NCBI GenBank assembly: GCA_963700255.1
Contig: CAVOWW010000018.1
Span: 1-64,000 of the forward strand
DNA length: 64,000 nt
DNA from: UBA10649 sp963700255
GTDB lineage: Bacteria > Actinomycetota > Actinomycetes > S36-B12
Reading direction: 5' to 3'
Below are positions 9,490 through 19,120 of the stretch, one piece after another (the stretch's first letter is position 1; each line of letters starts with the position of its first letter). The notes beneath the pieces were generated by a model. It saw only the letters and a list, made by a program, of their open reading frames with translations. It was not told the DNA's origin and did not search any database. The translations under genes and the position numbers were made by a program.

Positions 9490-9518
9490 ATTATATCTGA
9501 TTGTGAGAGAAACGCCAA
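9490..9518 (-). promoter_or_regulatory. Predicted atp operon promoter
   Basis: On the minus strand a TTGGCG -35 (9513-9518) lies 17 bases from a perfect TATAAT -10 (9490-9495), about 100 bases upstream of the atpB ATG. Spacing and -10 match the sigma-70 consensus. Predicted by eye. Confidence 0.6.
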
Positions 9519-9597
9519 ATATGTAATGCGTCGCGTCATGAAGAAATACCTTGAGACCGCCAGCAGGCAGCGTCTTGCACAGCGGTAGACTGGACGT

Positions 9598-9662
9598 AAC
9601 TACCTGACTAAGCTTCGCCTCAAACCGACAGGTGTGACTTAGCGAAGCTTCGTCAGGTAGTT
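9598..9662. repeat. 21-bp inverted repeat before the Wzz promoter
   Basis: Arms 9598-9618 and 9642-9662 match at 20 of 21 positions when one is reverse complemented, with a 23-base loop. The right arm ends six bases before the -35 of the Wzz promoter. It could be a factorless terminator for readthrough, a binding site, or a small mobile-element remnant. Confidence 0.6.
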
Positions 9663-9667
9663 GCGAC

Positions 9668-9696
9668 TTGACAACGAACTCAAACTCGCTTAGAAT
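9668..9696 (+). promoter_or_regulatory. Promoter of first Wzz gene
   Basis: TTGACA (9668-9673), 17-base spacer, TAGAAT (9691-9696). The same promoter with a similar spacer occurs at 13768-13796 before the second Wzz copy. The predicted start of transcription is about 620 bases before the coding region, giving a very long leader. Confidence 0.7.
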
Positions 9697-10006
9697 TTCA
9701 CTACTGGCCGACTACGGCATGACACCAGGTAAGACACCATTCTTGCTTCGTCTTGATGGGATTCCATGAGGAAGTACATATCCTTAAACCCGCTCTCGGT
9801 CGCGAGCGACTGGGAGCGGGGTAGATAGGGTTGCAGCGCATGGTGTTCCAGGGCGTGCTAGAGGAATCAGCCTACATACTTACTCCCATGCGGTCAATCG
9901 AATCCACCGGTCAGGCTGATCGGCTATTGCGCAGTGCGACGCGGTAGCGATGAGCTTTGCCATTGGCAAGCGGGCCTACCCCACCCGCTAACGTGGAGTC
10001 TCCGTC

Positions 10007-11621
10007 ACTCGCCGGCTTCGGCCAGGGTCTTTTCTTGACCTCTCGGCCCTTGCGTTGGCTGTGCTCCATCGCCGCGGCTCGTCGTAGCCTTTGCTCCGGC
10101 CACTGGCGCAAAACGTAACCGTGCGTTCCTGACCTATTCGGCGTCGGGTGGCGGAGCTTGCCAGGCGTTGACAGAAGACGGTGCGAGTGAGAACCATGCT
10201 TCAGAGGAACGATCAGGTGGCTACGCACAGCCCAGGAGCGTGCAAGTCGTGTCAATTGTAGCACTTTGGAATGCGAGCCGGTTGGTGATATGACCCGAAG
10301 AATACCTTGACTTGGAGGATGTATGGAAGACGAGATTGATCTGCGTGTCTATATCAAAACACTGATCCGTCATTGGCGCCTGATCGCGGTGGCAACGCTG
10401 CTAGCCGGTGTGGTGGCGCTGGCGGTGAGTTTTGCTTCTCCAAGCAAATATAAAGCGACGGCGGTTTTGCTAATCCCTCGCCCGTTTTATCAAATCCAGT
10501 TCTCACGCGAGATCCAGAACCTGACGGCGACCTCGGGCGTGCAGCAGTTGCTCACCGGGAAAGCGGCCTCGGATCTGGCGACGAGTGATGCTTTGTTGCG
10601 GGGGGTATTGCTTGAAGTAGGTGATGATCTACCGGCCGATGTACGCAATCTGTCATCGCTTCAAGCAATGCTCAAAGCCGAGGCTAGCCGTGATCCGTCT
10701 ATCATCAACTTGAGTGCGACGGCTCGCAATGCCCAGCAGGCAGCGAATCTCGCCAATGCTTGGGCCAATGTCTATGTTCGGAAGGTCAATGACATCTACA
10801 GTCAACCGGAAGATCAGCTCAAGTTTTTTGAAGGGCAACTGGCGCAAGTCGAGAACGACTTGGAAAGGGCGGATCAAGCTCTCGTGGAATTCGAGAAGCG
10901 GAATGACTCGGCCATTCTAAAAGCTCAATTATCTGCCAAGCAAAGCGCACTAAACGACTATCTGACGATGAACGAGTTTTTGGTCTTGCTGCAACAGAAT
11001 GTGAACGACTTGCAGGATCAACTCGCTCGTCGCCCGGCCGATTTGCCCTCCAATCTGGGCGATGATCTTGCCCAACTGATGCTTCAGGTCAGCGCTTTAA
11101 GCACCCAGGGAAGTAATCTGCCGTTCCAATTGCAGCTGCCCAGCACGGGCAGCTTATCGGATACAACGGTGGGTCAGCAGGCTGCGTATTTGGCTGACCT
11201 CGCAAAGACGGTTGAATCCAAGCAAGCCGAGGTCAAGAAGCAGGCGGAGGCCTTGCCAAGAGAAATCAGAGCCTTGCAGGGGCAAATACAGGAGGCGAGC
11301 ACAGAAAGCGTGAGGCTGACGCGCCAGCGCGACCTGGCTCAAACTGTGTATACAACGCTGGCGCAGAAAGTCAAAGAGACTGAGATTTCGGCGCAAGATA
11401 CGTCTGGGCGTGTGAGGTTGGCGAGCAGCGCGGTGGCGCCGGACTGGCCAATGAGCAAGAATCTCTTGAAGAATACGGCAATTGCGCTGATGTTGGGGTT
11501 GGTGGTGGCCATCATGGGGGTGCTTGCTCTGGAGTATTTTCAGGAACCTGCAAAGGTGTCGACCGACCCACGGCCGGAGCGCAATCCTACTGTGGAAATC
11601 GCTTGACCCTCGAGGTCACGC
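10007..11621 (+). repeat. 1.6-kb direct repeat, copy 1
   Basis: Nearly identical to 14044-15658 (offset 4,037 bases throughout). It covers the last 0.3 kb of the leader plus the complete Wzz-type gene and 15 bases beyond its stop. I count about seven or eight substitutions and no indels, so identity is above 99 percent. The right boundary is sharp, after GAGGTCACGC. Confidence 0.93.
10323..11606 (+). CDS. Wzz-type polysaccharide chain-length protein, copy 1
   Basis: Polysaccharide co-polymerase of the inner membrane that sets chain length in Wzx/Wzy export. 427 residues: cytoplasmic start MEDEIDLRVYIKTLIRHWRL, membrane helix at about residues 19-37, a long periplasmic coiled-coil domain, a proline-containing segment PDWPMSKN, and a second helix near residues 390-411 (ALMLGLVVAIMGVLALEYF). 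There is no C-terminal tyrosine-kinase domain. Differs from the second copy at two residues (Arg for Gly in KAEASRDPS; Leu for Ser in RRPADLPS). RBS GGAGG is seven bases upstream. Confidence 0.88.
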   Translation: MEDEIDLRVYIKTLIRHWRLIAVATLLAGVVALAVSFASPSKYKATAVLLIPRPFYQIQFSREIQNLTATSGVQQLLTGKAASDLATSDALLRGVLLEVGDDLPADVRNLSSLQAMLKAEASRDPSIINLSATARNAQQAANLANAWANVYVRKVNDIYSQPEDQLKFFEGQLAQVENDLERADQALVEFEKRNDSAILKAQLSAKQSALNDYLTMNEFLVLLQQNVNDLQDQLARRPADLPSNLGDDLAQLMLQVSALSTQGSNLPFQLQLPSTGSLSDTTVGQQAAYLADLAKTVESKQAEVKKQAEALPREIRALQGQIQEASTESVRLTRQRDLAQTVYTTLAQKVKETEISAQDTSGRVRLASSAVAPDWPMSKNLLKNTAIALMLGLVVAIMGVLALEYFQEPAKVSTDPRPERNPTVEIA

Positions 11622-11753
11622 AGGAATTCGAATAGGATAGCGAGCAGCTGTTGAAGGTCGAACAGGACATGGACCGGTAGTTCCCGCTTTGGCCTGTCTT
11701 CTGACCGAGCCAATTTGTCAGGGTAATACTGGACGTGTCCATAAGTCAGATTG

Positions 11754-13610
11754 ATGTTCAGGAAACTGGAAGTTAAGAACTGCGGCGAAGGCAATGGGCG
11801 CCAAGTTGCTGTCCTAAGCATAGGCCTCTTTGCTTTACTCACCGGCGCTTATCTGCTGGCATACTCCGGGGTCTATCACTCGGGCGACGAAGTTGGCTTT
11901 GTCCGAGACGCTGTGGATATGATCAGGAACAAGTCGGCTGATCCGGGCTATGGTGGACCATTCACGGCGCTGTTGGCGATCGCCATCCTGTTGACGCAAA
12001 GCGTCAACTTTATCGGGATGCTTCAAGCTGTGTACTTGGTAAACATCGCGACCACGGCCTTGGCAGCCGTCTTTGTTTTCTTGTTGGGCGTCGAGCTCGC
12101 CTATGACTGGCGCGCAGCCCTCCTGGTTGCTTTGTTGTACGGATTGGCATCGCCGGCATGGGTCTACAGCAAGTTGCTGTTTCGCGATCCCTTTATCGCC
12201 TTAATGCTCATTGCCATGGCCTATTTCCTGATTCGGTTCCGCTTTCGACGCTCCTTTGTTACCCTAGGACTTGCTGTCCTGGCAGGCGGCCTGGCTATCG
12301 CAACTCGAACAGCAACGGCGATCGTGGCTCCCTTCGCGTTCGTTTATGTCGGCGCCTGTATGTTGGGCCGAACGGATAAGAAGATCGCCAGGCCGCGCAT
12401 CAACAAATTTGTGTCTTTTGGCATCTTCATTGGCCTTTTGGCCATCTTCATCTTTGTCGTCACTTCGGAGTTTGTGGACTACACCAGGTGGTTGGACAGG
12501 CCCCTTGGCTTTCTTAGTCATCGTGAAGAACTAGTGGGGCTACTGGTCTCCCCAGGTCGCGGTGTGCTGTTCTATGCTCCCGTCCTCGTTCTGGCGTTAA
12601 TGGGCCTGGTGCGTTTTGCCCAACGGCACGCCTGGGAAGCTTTGCTCCTGTATGGCATGGTCCCTTTTTTTGTCTTGCTCAATAGCGCTTATTCCGTCTG
12701 GTGGGGTGGTTGGAGTTGGGGGCCCAGGTATATGGTGCCGATGCTACCCTACCTGCTTTTCCCGATCATCTCGCTGATCGAACCTTTGGTGACAAAACAA
12801 TGGCCGCACTGGGCATGGATCCCGGTTGTGTTGGTGATCCTGCTAAGTTTCGCTGCTCAAGCGATCGGTGTTGCTGTCGGGCCAAACACAGCCTCATTCC
12901 AGAACATGGATCCCTCCACGTTCTCTCGCTGGCAGTACACGCCCTTTGCTCAGATCACCGCAGCGAATTGCGTCGCCCCGGATGTAGCATGGCTATACCT
13001 GGGCGGTAGGATAGGTAGCGGAGTGATGGCTGTGACGGCTTCGCTGACCGTCGTGGTCCTTGGTATACTGCTCCTATGGCTCGCAAGAACGACGGATCAG
13101 ATCTTCGTTGTCACGCTGACAACCGCCTTTGCCGTGGCTGTTGTGACCCTGAGCGTGCCAGTGTGGTTGGTCCACTATTATTCCACTTATGACACCAGGT
13201 ACAAATCCCCGGAGGGCTTTGACGCGGCGATTGAGCGTGTACGCTCCGAAGCCAAAAGCACAGACATCCTGGTCTACGACCATCCAGTCCCCTTAGACGT
13301 ACTACACAAGTATCCCAGCCTTGTTAGCAACTTCTGTGGCATGGACTGCCCGACGACGGAAGACGTCACGCGGGAATATTGGGCATCTACACCGGTTGAA
13401 GACAAACATGCCTGGTTGGAAAAGATCCGATGGTTCTATTCCCGGGTATGGCTGGTAACTTCTTACGCATCCGCGGTGAGTTCCGAGTTCCGGGTGCAGC
13501 CCTGGTTGGATACCTATACCTATCTGTCTCTCGTTGGGTGTACCGATGTTAGTGCCGACGTAACGCTGTGTCAGTATGAGAATACGGCGTTCCCCACTCC
13601 TGGCCTATGA
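11754..13610 (+). CDS. GT-C-like integral membrane glycosyltransferase candidate
   Basis: Large hydrophobic protein of 618 residues with about ten or more predicted membrane helices. Near the N-terminus, in the first extracytoplasmic loop, it has YHSGDEVGFVRDAV, an acidic motif in the position of the catalytic D/E of GT-C (family 39-like) enzymes that use lipid-linked sugars. The C-terminal 140 residues are soluble and carry four Cys, including SNFCGMDCPTTED. A TTG codon precedes the ATG used here. Lying between two Wzz copies it probably modifies the exported glycan. The exact family and substrate are uncertain. Confidence 0.65.
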   Translation: MFRKLEVKNCGEGNGRQVAVLSIGLFALLTGAYLLAYSGVYHSGDEVGFVRDAVDMIRNKSADPGYGGPFTALLAIAILLTQSVNFIGMLQAVYLVNIATTALAAVFVFLLGVELAYDWRAALLVALLYGLASPAWVYSKLLFRDPFIALMLIAMAYFLIRFRFRRSFVTLGLAVLAGGLAIATRTATAIVAPFAFVYVGACMLGRTDKKIARPRINKFVSFGIFIGLLAIFIFVVTSEFVDYTRWLDRPLGFLSHREELVGLLVSPGRGVLFYAPVLVLALMGLVRFAQRHAWEALLLYGMVPFFVLLNSAYSVWWGGWSWGPRYMVPMLPYLLFPIISLIEPLVTKQWPHWAWIPVVLVILLSFAAQAIGVAVGPNTASFQNMDPSTFSRWQYTPFAQITAANCVAPDVAWLYLGGRIGSGVMAVTASLTVVVLGILLLWLARTTDQIFVVTLTTAFAVAVVTLSVPVWLVHYYSTYDTRYKSPEGFDAAIERVRSEAKSTDILVYDHPVPLDVLHKYPSLVSNFCGMDCPTTEDVTREYWASTPVEDKHAWLEKIRWFYSRVWLVTSYASAVSSEFRVQPWLDTYTYLSLVGCTDVSADVTLCQYENTAFPTPGL

Positions 13611-14359
13611 TTGGTGAGACAACTTCTCCGGCGAATGATGTGCCGGATCCTAGCCCGGCACGACAAAGTGCACGAGCGACGCAGCTTGCTCCACCCCCGC
13701 CAAGCGCCTTCCTATGCACCCTTGTCTCACCGCGACTTATTGCTTTATCCCCCGCGAAGCGGTGGATTTGACAACGATCTCAAGCTTGCATAGAATCTCG
13801 TTGCAGCCATGGGGCAGCCCTTAAATCATGAGCGTTACTCCATGCAATCTCACGCTAAAAGCCACGGCCATGATATCGACTTCACGGCCGTTATTGTGCG
13901 TCCTGATCGACGCCGACAGCGGTTTTCAGCCAGATCAAAAATCACTCAACCGGTTGAATCGGGATGAGCACGCGCCATAGTGGCCTGCCGGTGGCATTGC
14001 GGGTAAATCGGTATGCTGGCATAAAACGTGGACCCCATCCATCATTCACCGGCTTCGGCCAGGGTCTTTTCTTGACCTCTCGGCCCTCGCGTTGGCTGTG
14101 CTCCATCGCCGCGGCTCGTCGTAGCCTTTGCTCCGGCCACTGGCGCAAAACGTAACCGTGCGTTCCTGACCTATTCGGCGTCGGGCGGCGGAGCTTGCCA
14201 GGCGTCAACAGAAGACGGTGCGAGTGAGAACCATGCTTCAGAGGAACGATCAGGTGGCTACGCACAGCCCAGGAGCGTGCAAGTCGTGTCAATTGTAGCA
14301 CTTTGGAATGCGAGCCGGTTGGTGATATGACCCGAAGAATACCTTGACTTGGAGGATGT
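13611..14359. other. Gene-free leader region of second Wzz gene
   Basis: No convincing gene in 0.75 kb. It contains a distant inverted repeat GGTGAGACAA (13613-13622) / TTGTCTCACC (13722-13731), a promoter at 13768-13796, a unique stretch, and from about 14,044 the sequence duplicated from the first leader. GGAGG precedes the ATG at 14,360. Confidence 0.65.
13768..13796 (+). promoter_or_regulatory. Promoter of second Wzz gene
   Basis: TTGACA (13768-13773), 17-base spacer, TAGAAT (13791-13796). The spacer is close to that of the promoter at 9668-9696, although the surrounding 200 bases are different, which suggests selection on or copying of the promoter core. Confidence 0.7.
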
Positions 14360-15658
14360 ATGGAAGACGAGATTGATCTGCGTGTCTATATCAAAACACT
14401 GATCCGTCATTGGCGCCTGATCGCGGTGGCAACGCTGCTAGCCGGTGTGGTGGCGCTGGCGGTGAGTTTTGCTTCTCCAAGCAAATATAAAGCGACGGCG
14501 GTTTTGCTAATCCCTCGCCCGTTTTATCAAATCCAGTTCTCACGCGAGATCCAGAACCTGACGGCGACCTCGGGCGTGCAGCAGTTGCTCACCGGGAAAG
14601 CGGCCTCGGATCTGGCGACGAGTGATGCTTTGTTGCGAGGGGTATTGCTTGAAGTAGGTGATGATCTACCGGCCGATGTACGCAATCTGTCATCGCTTCA
14701 AGCAATGCTCAAAGCCGAGGCTAGCGGTGATCCGTCTATCATCAACTTGAGTGCGACGGCTCGCAATGCCCAGCAGGCAGCGAATCTCGCCAATGCTTGG
14801 GCCAATGTCTATGTTCGGAAGGTCAATGACATCTACAGTCAACCGGAAGATCAGCTCAAGTTTTTTGAAGGGCAACTGGCGCAAGTCGAGAACGACTTGG
14901 AAAGGGCGGATCAAGCTCTCGTGGAATTCGAGAAGCGGAATGACTCGGCCATTCTAAAAGCTCAATTATCTGCCAAGCAAAGCGCACTAAACGACTATCT
15001 GACGATGAACGAGTTTTTGGTCTTGCTGCAACAGAATGTGAACGACTTGCAGGATCAACTCGCTCGTCGCCCGGCCGATTCGCCCTCCAATCTGGGCGAT
15101 GATCTTGCCCAACTGATGCTTCAGGTCAGCGCTTTAAGCACCCAGGGAAGTAATCTGCCGTTCCAATTGCAGCTGCCCAGCACGGGCAGCTTATCGGATA
15201 CAACGGTGGGTCAGCAGGCTGCGTATTTGGCTGACCTCGCAAAGACGGTTGAATCCAAGCAAGCCGAGGTCAAGAAGCAGGCGGAGGCCTTGCCAAGAGA
15301 AATCAGAGCCTTGCAGGGGCAAATACAGGAGGCGAGCACAGAAAGCGTGAGGCTGACGCGCCAGCGCGACCTGGCTCAAACTGTGTATACAACGCTGGCG
15401 CAGAAAGTCAAAGAGACTGAGATTTCGGCGCAAGATACGTCTGGGCGTGTGAGGTTGGCGAGCAGCGCGGTGGCGCCGGACTGGCCAATGAGCAAGAATC
15501 TCTTGAAGAATACGGCAATTGCGCTGATGTTGGGGTTGGTGGTGGCCATCATGGGGGTGCTTGCTCTGGAGTATTTTCAGGAACCTGCAAAGGTGTCGAC
15601 CGACCCACGGCCGGAGCGCAATCCTACTGTGGAAATCGCTTGACCCTCGAGGTCACGC
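14044..15658 (+). repeat. 1.6-kb direct repeat, copy 2
   Basis: Partner of 10007-11621. The two copies lie in the same orientation and enclose one gene of 1.9 kb, so homologous recombination between them would delete that gene and one Wzz copy. Confidence 0.93.
14360..15643 (+). CDS. Wzz-type polysaccharide chain-length protein, copy 2
   Basis: Same product as the gene at 10,323 except for two residues (Gly in KAEASGDPS and Ser in RRPADSPS). Same two membrane helices, coiled-coil periplasmic domain and absence of a kinase domain. It is the copy nearest to wecB and the rest of the polysaccharide genes, 235 bases upstream of wecB. Both copies appear intact, so both may be expressed, possibly as mixed oligomers. 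Confidence 0.88.
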   Translation: MEDEIDLRVYIKTLIRHWRLIAVATLLAGVVALAVSFASPSKYKATAVLLIPRPFYQIQFSREIQNLTATSGVQQLLTGKAASDLATSDALLRGVLLEVGDDLPADVRNLSSLQAMLKAEASGDPSIINLSATARNAQQAANLANAWANVYVRKVNDIYSQPEDQLKFFEGQLAQVENDLERADQALVEFEKRNDSAILKAQLSAKQSALNDYLTMNEFLVLLQQNVNDLQDQLARRPADSPSNLGDDLAQLMLQVSALSTQGSNLPFQLQLPSTGSLSDTTVGQQAAYLADLAKTVESKQAEVKKQAEALPREIRALQGQIQEASTESVRLTRQRDLAQTVYTTLAQKVKETEISAQDTSGRVRLASSAVAPDWPMSKNLLKNTAIALMLGLVVAIMGVLALEYFQEPAKVSTDPRPERNPTVEIA

Positions 15659-15878
15659 TGCTGTGGCAAGTCAACCAATACAGTTGATGCACGCGTCCTG
15701 GCTGGCCGACGTGAGCTAGTTCATGGCGCTGGGGATCGTGTGCGCGTATCCCGAGTTTGCACCGGTGCCGTTCCGTGAGGACACCCTCAAGTAGTTGGCC
15801 GCCTGCGCGGTGGATACCCGTTTAGCTTGCCCATCTTCCTAAGCGGGTGGAGATGGCTCAAGAAAGCATGTCTCTCAC

Positions 15879-17036
15879 ATGAAACGCATTTCACACGTCG
15901 TAGGCGCTCGCCCGAACTTCATGAAGATTGCGCCCATTATGCGCGAAATGGCGAAGTATCCCGACGAGTTCAAGCAGATCCTCGTCCACACCGGCCAACA
16001 CTACGACGCCAACATGTCGCAGGTTTTCTTCGAAGAGCTGGAGATGCCCCGGCCGGACAAAAACCTGGAGGTGGGTTCTGGCTCCCACGCGCAGCAGACG
16101 GCGCTGATCATGCAACGCATTGAGCCGGTGCTGTTGGATTACGCGCCCGACTGGATCTTGGTGCCCGGCGACGTCAACTCGACCGTTGCCTGTGCGTTGG
16201 TGGCCAGCAAGCTAGGCATCAAAGTGGCGCATGTGGAAGCAGGTCTGCGTTCTTTCGACCGCACCATGCCGGAAGAGATCAATCGGGTGCTCACCGACCA
16301 CTTGGCTGACCTGCTTTTCACCACCGAGCCGAGCGGCAACGAGAATTTGCGGCGGGAAGGCATCCAGGCAGAGAAGATCTGCTTCGTCGGTAACTCCATG
16401 ATCGATACGCTGGTGCGATTGCTACCCAAGGCTGAGGCGCGCTTGCCTGATCTGCGGAAACGCTTCGCGCTGGATCGGTACGTGCTAGTGACCATGCACC
16501 GTCCGTCCAACGTGGATGACCCGACTACGCTACGTGAGATCGTCGCGGCATTGGTGGAAATCAGCGGCCAGATACCGGTGATCTTCCCTGTCCATCCGCG
16601 CACTCGCCAGCGCATCGTCGGCCTGGCTATGACGCTGCCCGCTGACAAGCTGTTGTTGACCGAGCCGATGGGCTATTTGGACTTTCTGGCACTAGAAGCG
16701 CATGCTAGCCTGGTGTTGACCGATTCCGGCGGTATCCAAGAGGAGACGACTTACCTCGGCGTGCCGTGTTTGACAGCACGGCAGAATACTGAGCGACCGA
16801 TAACGGTGACCATTGGCTCCAACCGGCTGGTGAAGAGTCAGACACGAGAGTTGGTTGTAGAGGCAGCAAAGGCTCTCAAGAGCCCATTATTGGATCGATC
16901 CAGGCCAGAACTCTGGGACGGGATGGCAGCACAGCGCATAGTGGCAAAGCTACAGCAGGCAGCGCAACCTGAAGTTCTGCAGCCAATGGTCGGCGACGGA
17001 CTTCAAAGGCTAGATCGTGTAGACCACGTAACCTGA
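15879..17036 (+). CDS. wecB: UDP-N-acetylglucosamine 2-epimerase (non-hydrolysing)
   Basis: Converts UDP-GlcNAc to UDP-ManNAc, or an analogous sugar in FucNAc/QuiNAc pathways. 385 residues, usual length. It has the N-terminal GARPNFMKIAPIMREM, HTGQHYDANMSQVFFEEL, the active-site region HVEAGLRSFDRTMPEEINR, VTMHRPSNVDDP, and LTDSGGIQEETTYLGVPCLT. Intact. The truncated capD/fnlA gene at 26,325 belongs to a pathway in which an FnlC-type WecB homologue follows FnlA, so this enzyme may serve an L-FucNAc-type sugar rather than ManNAc. Confidence 0.93.
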   Translation: MKRISHVVGARPNFMKIAPIMREMAKYPDEFKQILVHTGQHYDANMSQVFFEELEMPRPDKNLEVGSGSHAQQTALIMQRIEPVLLDYAPDWILVPGDVNSTVACALVASKLGIKVAHVEAGLRSFDRTMPEEINRVLTDHLADLLFTTEPSGNENLRREGIQAEKICFVGNSMIDTLVRLLPKAEARLPDLRKRFALDRYVLVTMHRPSNVDDPTTLREIVAALVEISGQIPVIFPVHPRTRQRIVGLAMTLPADKLLLTEPMGYLDFLALEAHASLVLTDSGGIQEETTYLGVPCLTARQNTERPITVTIGSNRLVKSQTRELVVEAAKALKSPLLDRSRPELWDGMAAQRIVAKLQQAAQPEVLQPMVGDGLQRLDRVDHVT

Positions 17037-17047
17037 CGCTTAGCTCC

Positions 17048-17985
17048 ATGGACAGTTCGATTTTCATTCACGAGAAAGCTATCGTAGAGCCAGGCGCTCA
17101 GATTGGCTCCCGTACCAAGAATCTGGGCGTTTGTGCATATTCTGTCCCGATCTGTTATCGGCGAGGACTGTAACCTGTGCGACCACGTCTTTATTGAAAA
17201 CGATGTCCGCATTGGTAATCGTGTGACTATCAAGTCTGGCGTCCAGTTGTGGGATGGCGTCGTTTTGGAAGACGATGTGTTCGTCGGCCCCAATGCCACG
17301 TTCACGAACGACTCCTTCCCGCGCAGCAAGCAATACCCAGAGCATTACCAACAGACAGTGATCAGGAAAAAAGCCTCCATCGGCGCCAATGCCACCATCC
17401 TCCCGGGTGTGCAAGTTGGCATGAATGCGGTGGTGGGAGCCGGCGCTGTTGTCACGAGAGATGTTCCACCTCATGCTATCGTCGTTGGTAACCCGGCCCG
17501 CATAAGTGGGTATGTTTCATCCGAAGAGGCCAGAAAGAAGCAGCTCAAGAAGGTTTTTACCCCTGCCACGATTCTTAACGTCGCAGCAAAGTTGATAGAA
17601 CTGCCATTGATCGTCGATCTGCGTGGCAGCCTTTCTTTTGCAGAGTATGGACAGCACCTTCCCTTTGAGCCGAAAAGGTATTTTGTGGTTTTCAACGTGC
17701 CCACAGTTGAGGTGCGAGGAGAACACGCTCATCGTGAATTGCATCAGTTCCTGATCTGCCTGAAGGGGCAATGTACAGTGGCCGTCGACGACGGCCACCA
17801 CCGCGATGAAGTGGTTCTAGATCGCCCAAACGTCGGATTGCATCTGCCGCCCATGATTTGGGCAAGCCAATATCAGTATTCTCCCGATGCCGTATTGCTG
17901 GTGCTGGCTTCAGACGTGTACAAGGCTGAAGACTACATCCGTGATTACGACGAATATCTGGCATTGGTATGGGATCATGACCACA
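17048..17985 (+). CDS. FdtD-like bifunctional sugar N-acetyltransferase / 3,4-ketoisomerase (frameshifted)
   Basis: Two domains. The N-terminal half is a left-handed beta-helix acetyltransferase with hexapeptide repeats (VFIENDVRIGNRVTIKSGVQ, then GANATILPGVQVGMNAVVGA). The C-terminal half is a cupin of the FdtA/WxcM type with RGEHAHRELHQFLICLKG, LDRPNVGLHLPPMIW and LLVLASDVYKAEDYIRDYDE. This arrangement matches the bifunctional FdtD of Shewanella, which makes 3-acetamido-3,6-dideoxyhexoses from dTDP-4-keto-6-deoxyglucose. The ATG at 17,048 reads MDSSIFIHEKAIVEPGAQIG and then needs a frame change near 17,118. The end is uncertain because the frame runs without a stop into the aminotransferase. 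Confidence 0.8.
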
Positions 17986-19097
17986 GTATTCCTTTCCTCG
18001 ACATGAAGGACCGTACCGCGAGTTGCAGGCAGAACTGGATGCCGCCTACCGCCGCGTCATGGAGTCCGGCTGGTATATCCTGGGCGAGGAAGTCGAAGCT
18101 TTCGAACAGGAATTTGCCGCCTATCTCGGCGTGAAGCATTGCATCGGCGTCGGCAACGGGTTAGAGGCGCTGCACCTGATCTTGCGCGCCTATGGCATCG
18201 GCCCTGGCGACGAGGTGATCGTTCCGGCCAACACCTACATCGCCACCTGGCTGGCGGTCTCCTACGCCGGCGCCACACCTGTGCCGGTGGAGCCGATCGA
18301 GCGCACCTACAACATCGACCCGGCGCGCATCGAGGCCGCGATTACCCCTCGCACCAGGGCCATCATCGCCGTGCATCTTTATGGGCAGACGGCTGACATG
18401 GACCCGATCAACGAGATCGCCCAGCGTCATGGCCTCAAGGTGATCGAAGACGCGGCCCAAGCGCACGGAGCACGTTACAGAGGCCAGCGGGCCGGGGCTC
18501 TTGGGCGATGCCGCCGGCTGGAGCTTCTATCCCGGCAAAAACCTGGGCGCATTTGGCGACGCTGGCGCGGTGACCACCAATGACGCCGGCCTCGCCGAAC
18601 GCGTGCGCAGCTTGCGCAACTACGGCTCGCAGGATCAAGTACTACAATGAGGTCAAGGGCTTCAACTCGCCGTCTGGATCCATTACAGGCGGCTTTCTTG
18701 CGCGTCAAGCTGCCGCTATCTGGACACATGGAACAGCCGACGAGCCGCAATTGGCTGCCACCTACCTGGGCGCACTGCAAGGCCTGCCGATCTGATCCTG
18801 CCTTATGTGCCGGCATGGGCTGAACCGGTTTGGCACCTGTTCGTGGTTCGGCACGGCCCGACGTGACGCTTTGCAGCGCCACCTCAGCGCTCAGGGCATC
18901 GGCACGTTGATCCATTACCCTGTGCCGCCCCACTTGCAGCAGGCTTATGGTGAATTAGGATTGCCGAGGGGCACTTTCCAGTCAGCGAGGCCATGCATCG
19001 GGAAGTGCTCAGCTTGCCAATGGGGCCGCACCTGTCGCACGATGAGCAGGCAGCGGTCATTGATAGCGTCTGTTCTTTCTTCACCCAGCATCCCTAG
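17977..19097 (+). CDS. DegT/DnrJ/EryC1-family sugar aminotransferase, FdtB-like (multiply frameshifted)
   Basis: PLP-dependent aminotransferase acting on keto-deoxysugar nucleotides. It shows PFLDMKD, then DAAYRRVMESGWYILGEEVE, GVGNGLEALHLILRAYGIG, VIEDAAQAHGARY, and the PLP-lysine motif FYPGKNLGAFGDAGAVTTND. Further on come LRNYGS, KYYNEVKGFNS and a tail ending CSFFTQHP with TAG at 19095-19097. Frame changes are needed near 18,012, 18,495, 18,640 and several times between 18,690 and 18,990. Full length would be about 370 residues, the family norm. Directly after the FdtD-like gene it completes a Fuc3NAc/Qui3NAc-type module. The start codon is unclear. Confidence 0.78.
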
Positions 19098-19120
19098 CAC
19101 CAATCGAGACTAAGAGAACA

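Larger units (their letters stand above)
9519..10322. other. Gene-free region between atp operon and first Wzz gene
   Basis: About 0.8 kb without a convincing gene. It holds a 21-bp inverted repeat, a promoter pair directed to the right, and a long leader. From about 10,007 the sequence is nearly identical to the leader of the second Wzz gene. An antisense open frame at 9911-10264 recurs there but has no recognisable product. The region ends with the ribosome site GGAGG just before the ATG at 10,323. Confidence 0.7.

Noticed and set aside
9911..10264. Antisense frame conserved in both Wzz leaders as a small protein
   Set aside because: Conservation is explained by the recent 1.6-kb duplication; there is no ribosome site or known similarity.
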